From the NCBI GenBank assembly GCA_021325275.1, contig JAJPHL010000021.1:1-64000 (forward strand): a DNA stretch of 64,000 nt, in the 5' to 3' direction. Origin of the DNA: Terriglobia bacterium. Its GTDB lineage: Bacteria > Acidobacteriota > Terriglobia > JAJPHL01. This document shows, one piece after another, positions 56,847-64,000 of the stretch. Numbering within the stretch: the stretch's first letter is position 1; the number at the start of each line of letters is the position of its first letter. The notes under the pieces are model-generated. The model saw nothing but the letters and a program-made list of their open reading frames with translations, had not been told where the DNA came from and searched no databases. A program made the translations under genes and the position numbers.

Positions 56847-58325
56847 TTATCGCAGAATCGCTGACGTCGCCAGTTGGATGATCGGCTCGGGATAGAGGCC
56901 GATGATTACAGTCCCGGCCAGCGTCAATCCCAGCGCAATGCGGATTCCCGGCGAGAGCGTCAATGGTTCGCGTTCGACGGGCTCGCGCATGAACATCATC
57001 ACGGTCATGCGCATGTAGTAGTAAAGCGACACCGCCACGTAGAGCACCGCAAACGCCGCAAGGCCCGTGTGCCCCGTCTCGATCAGCGACAGAAAAATGA
57101 AATACTTCCCGAGGAATCCCGCCATCGGCGGAATGCCGGCGAGCGAGAGCAGGAAAATCAGCATCATGACCGCCGCCCCGGGATTGCGGAAGAACAATCC
57201 GCTCAAGTCCTCGATCTCGTCGCCGATCACGTTGCCGTGACGCAGCGCCACGAGCACCGTGAACGCGCCGAGGTTCATGAATGCGTACACCAGGATGTAA
57301 ACGGCGATGCCCTTCAGTCCCGTCTCGTTGCCGGCCACCAGGCCGAGCAAAATGTATCCCACGTGCGAAATCGAGGAGTACGCGAACAAGCGCTTGGTGT
57401 TATTCTGCGTCACCGCCGCGAGATTGCCGACGGTCATCGTGACAATCGCCACGGCGATCAGCATCGGCTTCCAGCCGCTATCGCGCATCGGCGCGAGTCC
57501 CACGAGGAGAATTCGCATGAGAAACGCGAACGCCGCGGCCTTGGGACCGGTCGACAAGAATCCCGTGATCGAAGTCGGCGCGCCTTCGTAGGCGTCGGGC
57601 GCCCATTGATGGAACGGCACGGCCGCGACTTTGAAAAGCAAGCCGGTGACCGTGGTCAATAGCGCGAGCGATGCCAGCGGATCGCCGCTGGAGCGTTGGC
57701 CGAGCGCCTGGGCGATGGTTTGCAAGTTGGTGGAGCCGGAAATGCCGTAGAGCAGCGAGAATCCGAAGGCCAAAAGGCCGCTGGAAAACGCGCCGAGCAG
57801 AAAATACTTCATCGCGCCTTCGTTCGACCGCTTGTCGCCACGCAAGAATCCCGCGAGCACGTATCCGGAGAGCGCCATCGTTTCAAGACCGATGAACAAC
57901 GTCACCAGATCCATGCCCGTAATCATGAAATACATGCCGAGCAGCGAGAAAAGCATCAGGGCGTAATACTCGCCGTGATTCTCATGCTCGATTTCCATGT
58001 AACGCACCGAAATCAGCACGGAGATGAACGTGGCGGCGACGCAAACCAGCATGAAGAAGATGGCGAAGTGATCGACCAGCAGCGAGTTGTTCAGTCCCGC
58101 GAGCTCGGGCATCTGGACGGCGTCCATCTGATTCTGGATCCGAATCAATTGGTAGGCGACGAACGACAAGCCCACCAGCGCCGTCAAGGCGTTCATGAAT
58201 TTCTGCCGTGTGTCGTGCAGGAAATCGATGAGCAGAATGCCGCAACCGAACAGCGCCAGCAACACGGCCGGCGTGATCAAGAAATAATCGTTGCGGTTGA
58301 AGAACTCGGAGAATCCGCCGTTCAT
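56847..58325 (-). CDS. nuoN: NADH-quinone oxidoreductase subunit N
   Basis: A 492-residue antiporter-like membrane subunit of complex I. The start at 58325 overlaps the nuoM stop (ATGA); the open frame beyond it is a shadow of nuoM. About 14 helices are visible. Conserved points are the lysine and glutamate region GLETMALSGYVLAGFLRGD, the PFHQWAPDAYEGAP loop near residue 240, and RLFAYSSISHVGYILLGL. It is the last nuo gene in this run. The next genes are the toxin-antitoxin-like pair. Confidence 0.94.
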   Translation of the reverse strand: MNGGFSEFFNRNDYFLITPAVLLALFGCGILLIDFLHDTRQKFMNALTALVGLSFVAYQLIRIQNQMDAVQMPELAGLNNSLLVDHFAIFFMLVCVAATFISVLISVRYMEIEHENHGEYYALMLFSLLGMYFMITGMDLVTLFIGLETMALSGYVLAGFLRGDKRSNEGAMKYFLLGAFSSGLLAFGFSLLYGISGSTNLQTIAQALGQRSSGDPLASLALLTTVTGLLFKVAAVPFHQWAPDAYEGAPTSITGFLSTGPKAAAFAFLMRILLVGLAPMRDSGWKPMLIAVAIVTMTVGNLAAVTQNNTKRLFAYSSISHVGYILLGLVAGNETGLKGIAVYILVYAFMNLGAFTVLVALRHGNVIGDEIEDLSGLFFRNPGAAVMMLIFLLSLAGIPPMAGFLGKYFIFLSLIETGHTGLAAFAVLYVAVSLYYYMRMTVMMFMREPVEREPLTLSPGIRIALGLTLAGTVIIGLYPEPIIQLATSAILR

Positions 58326-59947
58326 TTCGCGGCCCCTGCCTCCGCGGCGGCATGCGCGGTGTGATCTTCGGCGGACGCGTCCGGCGGGCTCGCAACTTGT
58401 GCCGGGTGCTGGGGTTCCATCGTGGCGTGCTCGGCGGCCGCGGCCTTGGCGTAGTAGCCGGGATGCACGCGCTCCACGATCTTCGCTACCGGCTTCTCCA
58501 GAATGTCGAAGTACGGCTTCGGATAGAGGCCGATCCAAAACGCCCAGGCGATCAGCGGCAACAACACCGCCAGTTCGCGCACGTTCAAATCCTTCAAGCT
58601 TTGATTCTTCGGATTGCTGAGCGGACCGAACATGGTTCGTTGATACAGCCACAGCATGTAGGCCGCGCCGAGCACCACGCCCGACACGGCGATGCCCGCC
58701 CACAGGTGATTCGCTTCGAAGGCACCCTGTAAAATCGTGAACTCACCGATGAATCCGTTCAGCGCCGGCACGCCGATCGAGCTCATCGTCACGATCATGA
58801 ACAACGTGGCGTAGATCGGCATGATGCTCGATAGTCCGCCGTATTCGGAAATCTCGCGCGTGTGACGCCGCTCATAAACGATGCCGACAATCAAGAAGAG
58901 CGCGCCGGTGGAAATGCCGTGATTAATCTGCTGCACCAGGCTTCCTGCCAACCCATTCGGGTTCATTGCGAAAATGCCCAGCGTGCAGAATCCCAAGTGG
59001 CTCACCGAACTGTAGGCCACAAGTTTCTTCCAATCCTTCTGCATCAGGGACACCAGCGCGCCGTAGACGATGCCGATCAGCGACAACGTCACCATCAACT
59101 TGACGATCCGGTCATCGGATGCGCCCAGCGGCGCGAGCGGCAGCGCGAAGCGCATGAATCCGTACGTTCCCATCTTCAAGAGGACGCCGGCCAGGATCAC
59201 CGAACCGGCTGTGGGCGCTTCCACGTGAGCGTCGGGGAGCCAGGTGTGGAAGGGGAACATCGGAACCTTGATCGCGAATCCGACAAAGAAGCCGAGGAAA
59301 ATCCAAATCTGCGTATGGCGCGGCAGGTTCACGCGCAACAAGTCGATAATGTCGAAGGTGTATTGTCCGAATTGCGTGTGATACGCGTAGTAGAGCGTCA
59401 AGATGCTCAACAGCATCAGCACCGAGCCGACCAGCGTGTAGAGGAAAAACTTGATCGCCGCGTAAAGTTTCCGCGGACCGCCCCAAATGCCGATGATGAA
59501 GTACATCGGCACGAGCATCACTTCCCAGAAAACGTAGAACAAGAAAAAGTCCAGCGACATGAAGACGCCCAGCATTCCCACTTGGAGCAGCAGGAAGAAA
59601 GCGTAGTATTCCTTCACCCGCGTGGTGATCGCCGACCAGGAGCAAAGAATGCTGATGAAGCCGAGAAGCGTGGTCAGCATGATCAGCAGGAAACTGATGC
59701 CGTCGATGCCCAGGTGGTAGGTGGCGCCGATCGAGGGAATCCAGTTCACTCTCTCTTGGAACTGCATGCCGTCGGCGTTCTTGTCGAACCAAAAGACCAG
59801 CGGCAGCGAGAGCAGGAAACCCGCGAACGACCAGATGTTGGCGAGCCAGCGCACGTGTTCGTCCTTCTTCGGCAGCAGGACGAGCACGACGCCCACTAGC
59901 GGGTAAAAGAGCGTGAAGCTCAGAATGTGTTCTCTAAAAAAGTCCAT
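58322..59947 (-). CDS. nuoM: NADH-quinone oxidoreductase subunit M
   Basis: A 541-residue proton-pumping antiporter-like subunit. Conserved stretches are YHLGIDGISFLLIMLTTLLG, FWEVMLVPMYFIIGIWGG with the key glutamate, FHTWLPDAHVEAPTAGSVIL and KKLVAYSSVSHLGFCTLGIF. The C-terminus has an extra Ala/His/Glu-rich tail of about 40 residues beyond the usual length. It lies 19 bases after nuoL. Confidence 0.95.
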   Translation of the reverse strand: MDFFREHILSFTLFYPLVGVVLVLLPKKDEHVRWLANIWSFAGFLLSLPLVFWFDKNADGMQFQERVNWIPSIGATYHLGIDGISFLLIMLTTLLGFISILCSWSAITTRVKEYYAFFLLLQVGMLGVFMSLDFFLFYVFWEVMLVPMYFIIGIWGGPRKLYAAIKFFLYTLVGSVLMLLSILTLYYAYHTQFGQYTFDIIDLLRVNLPRHTQIWIFLGFFVGFAIKVPMFPFHTWLPDAHVEAPTAGSVILAGVLLKMGTYGFMRFALPLAPLGASDDRIVKLMVTLSLIGIVYGALVSLMQKDWKKLVAYSSVSHLGFCTLGIFAMNPNGLAGSLVQQINHGISTGALFLIVGIVYERRHTREISEYGGLSSIMPIYATLFMIVTMSSIGVPALNGFIGEFTILQGAFEANHLWAGIAVSGVVLGAAYMLWLYQRTMFGPLSNPKNQSLKDLNVRELAVLLPLIAWAFWIGLYPKPYFDILEKPVAKIVERVHPGYYAKAAAAEHATMEPQHPAQVASPPDASAEDHTAHAAAEAGAAK

Positions 59948-59966
59948 CTGTTGTTATCTCCACGCC

Positions 59967-61994
59967 TTACTTCAAAAGGTAATATCCCAGCAACAGCACT
60001 CCCCCGACGATCGCCAGCGCGTAATTCTGCACGAAGCCGGTTTGGATCATGCGCATTGGGAAAGAAAGAAGTTTGGTGACAAAGCCCACCGCGCGCACCG
60101 CACCGTCGACGATCCAGCTATCCCACAGTATGGAGATCGACGACGTGCCTCGCGCGAACCAGCCCGCGCCGTTCACGCCGCCGTCGACCACCGTTGCGTC
60201 GAACGCGGAAAGCGCCGAGCCCAACTGTTTGCCCATCACGGGACCATCGACGAATACCGCGCTGTACACTTCGTCGACGTAATACTTGTTCAAAAGCAAT
60301 CTGTGCAGCCCTGGCCAATTGGCCGCGAGACGCTCGGAAGCAGCCGGATTGCTTAGGAAGAAATAGCGCGCCAGGAAAATTCCGGCCAGCGCCACGCCGA
60401 TCGATAATCCCATCAGCACATACTCCATGCTGCCGGCCGCTTCGACCGCTGTTGCCGGTACGGATTTCACGTGCTCGAATACCGGCTCGAGCCAATGTTC
60501 CAGCGGCGACTTCCACCATCCGCCGACTACCGAAAGTACCGCGAGCACTCCGAGCGGCGCGAGCATTACCATGGGCGATTCGTGGATGTGGTGCTCCACT
60601 TCATGATCCACGCGCGACTTTCCAAAGAACGTTAGGAACATCAGGCGCGACATGTAAAACGCGGTCATGCCGGCGGTGATAAATCCCACGAGCCACAGGA
60701 TCTTTCCGTTCCACTCGTTGTTGAAGGCTTGCCAGAGGATTTCGTCCTTCGAGAAGAATCCCGCGAGCGGCGGGATGCCGGCGATGGCAATCCACGCGGC
60801 GGCCATGAAACGGAAGGTCCAAGGAATCTTGTTGGCGAGCGCGCCCATCTTGCGCATGTCCTGCTCGCCGGAAAGCGCGTGGATCACCGAGCCTGATCCA
60901 AGGAACAACAGCGCTTTGAAGAACGCATGCGTCTGGACGTGGAAAATTCCCACCCAAAACGCGCCGACGCCGCACGCCAGGAACATGTATCCCAACTGGC
61001 TGACCGTGGAGTAGGCGAGCACGCGCTTGATATCGGTTTGCACTAAGCCGATCGACGCCGCGAAAATCGCCGTGGCCGCGCCGATCGCCGCGACAACGTG
61101 CATCGTGTCGGGCGCGAGTTGAAAGAGCGCGTTCGAGCGTGCCACCATGTAAACGCCCGCCGTCACCATCGTGGCCGCGTGGATCAACGCGCTGACAGGC
61201 GTGGGACCTTCCATCGCGTCCGGCAGCCAAACGTACAGCGGAATCTGCGCCGATTTTCCGGTCGCGCCGATGAACAACATCATCGTGATCATCGTCGCGA
61301 CGAATGAGCCGTACCCGAGGTCTCCGTTGCGCGCCGCCTCGGTGACGTGATGGAAATTCACCGTGCCGAAGGTCGCGAAAATGTAAAACATGCCGATGAT
61401 GAACGCGGCGTCGCCGATGCGATTGACGACGAACGCCTTCTTGCCGGCGTCGGTGGCGGATTTTTTCTGGAAATAGAATCCGATCAAGAGGTAGGAGCAC
61501 AATCCCACGCCTTCCCAGCCGACGAACATCAGCACGTAGTTGCTGGCCAGCACCAGCGTGAGCATGTTGAACATGAACAGGTTCAAGTAACCGAAGAAGC
61601 GATAGAACCCGTGGTCATGCGCCATGTAGCCGATCGAATAAACGTGGATCAGGAAGCCCACGCCCGTGACGACCAGCACCATCACGGCGCTCAACGGATC
61701 GAGCATGTAGCCGAAGTCCGCGGTGAAGCGCGACAACGCGCCGTTGGCCATGTGGAACTGCAATCCGGCGACCCAGGTGTACAGCGGCTTCTCGAAAAAA
61801 TGACCCGGTGCGGAGACGAGTTGCACGACGGCGCCGATGGCGTGTACAAACGCGACGCCGACCAATCCCGCGCAAATCGTCCCGATGACGTTGTTCTTGT
61901 GGCCGTGCTCCAGCTTGCGCCCAATGAACAGCATCAGTACCGACCCCGCCAGCGGATACAGCGGGATAAGCCAGATCAGATTGAGAAAGTCCAT
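59967..61994 (-). CDS. nuoL: NADH-quinone oxidoreductase subunit L
   Basis: A 675-residue subunit, the largest antiporter-like part of complex I with the long lateral helix at the C-terminus. The start at 61994 (MDFLNLIWLIPLYPLAG) is preferred to a frame extension of six residues. Conserved points are FVGWEGVGLCSYLLIGFYFQ, PLYVWLPDAMEGPTPVSALI and KRVLAYSTVSQLGYMFLACG. Length is normal for the family. Confidence 0.95.
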   Translation of the reverse strand: MDFLNLIWLIPLYPLAGSVLMLFIGRKLEHGHKNNVIGTICAGLVGVAFVHAIGAVVQLVSAPGHFFEKPLYTWVAGLQFHMANGALSRFTADFGYMLDPLSAVMVLVVTGVGFLIHVYSIGYMAHDHGFYRFFGYLNLFMFNMLTLVLASNYVLMFVGWEGVGLCSYLLIGFYFQKKSATDAGKKAFVVNRIGDAAFIIGMFYIFATFGTVNFHHVTEAARNGDLGYGSFVATMITMMLFIGATGKSAQIPLYVWLPDAMEGPTPVSALIHAATMVTAGVYMVARSNALFQLAPDTMHVVAAIGAATAIFAASIGLVQTDIKRVLAYSTVSQLGYMFLACGVGAFWVGIFHVQTHAFFKALLFLGSGSVIHALSGEQDMRKMGALANKIPWTFRFMAAAWIAIAGIPPLAGFFSKDEILWQAFNNEWNGKILWLVGFITAGMTAFYMSRLMFLTFFGKSRVDHEVEHHIHESPMVMLAPLGVLAVLSVVGGWWKSPLEHWLEPVFEHVKSVPATAVEAAGSMEYVLMGLSIGVALAGIFLARYFFLSNPAASERLAANWPGLHRLLLNKYYVDEVYSAVFVDGPVMGKQLGSALSAFDATVVDGGVNGAGWFARGTSSISILWDSWIVDGAVRAVGFVTKLLSFPMRMIQTGFVQNYALAIVGGVLLLGYYLLK

Positions 61995-62039
61995 TTGTGT
62001 TCGCTCACCCAACGTACACGATCGCTACGCCAACCCCAG

Positions 62040-62338
62040 CTACCACTTCAGCAACTCGATTTGATCGGCGTTCACCACTTCCTTGTTGCGGAACAGCGCG
62101 ATCAATAAGCCCAAGCCCACGGCGACCTCGGCGGCGGCGTCGGCGATGATGAAGATCGCGAAAGTCTGTCCGTGCACCGTGCCCCAATAGTGCGAAAACG
62201 CCACCAGGTTGATGTTCACCGCGTTCAAAATCAGTTCCACCGACATCAGGATGATCACCATGTTGCGGCGTGTCAGCACGCCGAGCACGCCGATGGTCAT
62301 CAGCGCCGTCGAGAGGAACAGGTAATTGGAAATCGGAA

Positions 62339-62342
<4 letters not shown>
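62040..62342 (-). CDS. nuoK: NADH-quinone oxidoreductase subunit K
   Basis: A 100-residue three-helix subunit (MIPISNYLFLSTALMTIGVL). The two membrane glutamates essential for proton coupling are in SVELILNAVNINLVAF and AAAEVAVGLGLLIALF. It overlaps nuoJ by four bases. Length and order are typical of bacterial nuo operons. Confidence 0.95.
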
Positions 62343-62851
<509 letters not shown>

Positions 62852-62871
62852 ATCGATCGTGCGTCCCGCGC

Positions 62872-63333
62872 TTATTCCTTGTACTGCGTCGGCCGCGGAC
62901 CCTCTTCCAGCGCCTGGCGATCCCAAATCGCGCCCTCGCGCGAGTAATTAGCCATCTCGAAATCCTGCGTCAGTTCGAGCGCATCGGTGGGACAGGCGTC
63001 CTCGCACAATCCGCAGAACATGCAGCGCGAAATGTCATAGGTAAAATTCGTCAACGTCTTTTTGCCGGTCTTGCCGTCGGGGCCGCCGCGTTGCCAGCCC
63101 ACCACGATCAGGTTTTCCGGACACGCCAGCGCGCACAGGTCGCACGCGATGCACAACGTTTCGCCGTTTTCCGGATTGATGTTGAGACGCGGCGCGCCGC
63201 GATAGCGCTCCGACACGGGCGGCCGCTCTTTGGGATACTGCTCCGTGTAAATGTACTTGGGATTCTGATAACCGAAGGTCACCTTCATTCCTTCGATCAA
63301 ATCCACCAGGAACAGCTTGCGAAACAAACTCAT
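62872..63333 (-). CDS. nuoI: NADH-quinone oxidoreductase subunit I
   Basis: A 153-residue protein of the peripheral arm with two 4Fe-4S clusters. The two ferredoxin motifs are CIACDLCALACPE near residue 63 and CMFCGLCEDACPTDALE near 107. A membrane-contacting N-terminus reads MSLFRKLFLVDLIEGMKVTF. Its ATG at 63333 overlaps the nuoH stop by four bases. It passes electrons toward the quinone site formed with nuoH. Confidence 0.96.
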   Translation of the reverse strand: MSLFRKLFLVDLIEGMKVTFGYQNPKYIYTEQYPKERPPVSERYRGAPRLNINPENGETLCIACDLCALACPENLIVVGWQRGGPDGKTGKKTLTNFTYDISRCMFCGLCEDACPTDALELTQDFEMANYSREGAIWDRQALEEGPRPTQYKE

Positions 63334-64000
63334 TTGGCACTCCAGTATTGCATTTTCACGAGGATCAACACGCCCGTTACCAGCAGATTCGCCATGCCGA
63401 GCGGGATCATCCACTTCCACCCGAGCTGCATCAGTTGGTCATAGCGATAACGCGGGAACGTGAAGCGGGCCCACATGAACATATAAATCATCACTGCGAC
63501 TTTGAACAAAAACCAGAAAGGACCCGAGACGTAATCGATCACCATGGGCACGCCGAAAGCCAGGCCCACAGCGATAATAGCGGCGCCCAACACGCCCATG
63601 CCGATCTTATTGGCGGCGCTCAATTGCTTTCCGGCGAGGTACAAACAACCCGCGCCGACGCCCACCAACATCACCGCCGGCGCCCAATCGAGAAAGTTCA
63701 GCCACGCGACATTCGGAAACGGCCGCAGCCATCCGCCGAAGAACAGCGTCGTGGCGATGGAACACACCACAAAAATGTTCGAATACTCGGCCAGGAAATA
63801 AAGCGCCCAGCGAAAGCCGCTGTATTCGGTCATGAATCCGGCGACCAGTTCCGACTCCGCTTCCGGCATGTCGAACGGCGCGCGATTGGTTTCCGCCATC
63901 GCCGCGACTAGGTAAATGAAAAATCCGATCGGCTGATAGAAGATGAACCACACGCCCGATGCTTGCTGGTGCTTGACGATGTTCACCATGTCCAAGCTGC
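63330..64000 (-). CDS. nuoH: NADH-quinone oxidoreductase subunit H (partial)
   Basis: The C-terminal part of NuoH, at least 223 residues; the frame continues past the window end, so the start is missing. The quinone-site loop AETNRAPFDMPEAESELVAG is present, followed by FRWALYFLAEYSNIFVVCSI. The end (MQLGWKWMIPLGMANLLVTG) is typical. It anchors the peripheral arm to the membrane arm. The upstream nuo genes are expected beyond 64000. Confidence 0.95.
   Translation of the reverse strand, partial: SLDMVNIVKHQQASGVWFIFYQPIGFFIYLVAAMAETNRAPFDMPEAESELVAGFMTEYSGFRWALYFLAEYSNIFVVCSIATTLFFGGWLRPFPNVAWLNFLDWAPAVMLVGVGAGCLYLAGKQLSAANKIGMGVLGAAIIAVGLAFGVPMVIDYVSGPFWFLFKVAVMIYMFMWARFTFPRYRYDQLMQLGWKWMIPLGMANLLVTGVLILVKMQYWSAK

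Noticed and set aside
63334-63355. TTGGCACT...ATTGCAT as a third sigma-54 promoter
   Set aside because: The GG and GC pairs are 14 bases apart, not 12, and the sequence lies inside the nuoH coding region.

Overview
The window (64 kb, GC-rich except for one accessory stretch) is chromosomal DNA of an Acidobacteriota bacterium, most likely Bryobacterales, a relative of Candidatus Solibacter. The evidence is a 1320-residue secreted protein made of BACON-like Ig modules that ends in the Solibacter C-terminal domain (TIGR03437), an Oar-like TonB-dependent receptor with an N-terminal carboxypeptidase-regulatory domain, a winged-helix/TPR regulator, a VPS10/sortilin-type BNR protein, S8 proteases with WGT repeats, and many long palindromic intergenic repeats. 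All calls come from reading the sequence and from memory of the families; no database was searched.

Layout. 0-6.3 kb: a three-gene minus-strand operon (phospholipase-D-like, unknown, metallophosphatase), a conserved exported unknown, a composite inverted repeat, and a TonB-C-like/DUF6438/ankyrin protein. 6.4-15.3 kb: pckA, then a lipid-synthesis and electron-transfer run yceD-rpmF-plsX-fabD-(73 aa protein)-fabG-acpP-fabF-etfB-etfA. 15.3-19.3 kb: a TPR lipid-exported protein, a large MscS channel, and a uronate-isomerase-like amidohydrolase. 19.3-21.4 kb: an accessory island of lower GC with a broken IS1595-type transposase, a highly structured RNA that looks like an orphan HEARO/omega-RNA (the IscB guide-RNA family) without its nuclease, a small membrane protein and three tiny overlapping genes. 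21.4-29.6 kb: threonine synthase, an acyl-CoA synthetase, a NYN nuclease with two LOTUS domains, a DsbD split over three genes, and small exported proteins. 29.6-42.3 kb: the BACON protein, hemB, the VPS10 protein, malic enzyme, a DUF486 protein and a FadB/FadJ-type bifunctional beta-oxidation enzyme.

42.3-49 kb: a transmembrane winged-helix/TPR regulator diverges from a TonB receptor that appears to have a leaderless promoter, followed at once by a C4-dicarboxylate symporter. 49-53.2 kb: two paralogous S8 proteases in tandem, each with a nearly identical leader and a sigma-54 type -24/-12 promoter. 53.2-64 kb, all on the minus strand: a PmoA-like protein, the F0 part of an ATP synthase (atpZ-like, atpI-like, atpB, atpE, closed by a strong terminator), a putative toxin-antitoxin-like pair, and the complex I genes nuoH (cut by the window end) to nuoN.

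The genes fit an aerobic heterotroph. The nuo and atp genes supply respiration; fab/pls and etf/fad handle fatty acids; pckA, malic enzyme and the dicarboxylate carrier serve the phosphoenolpyruvate-pyruvate-C4 acid node. The best candidates for something new are the orphan structured RNA at 19.7 kb and the duplicated sigma-54-driven WGT-repeat protease module at 49-53 kb.
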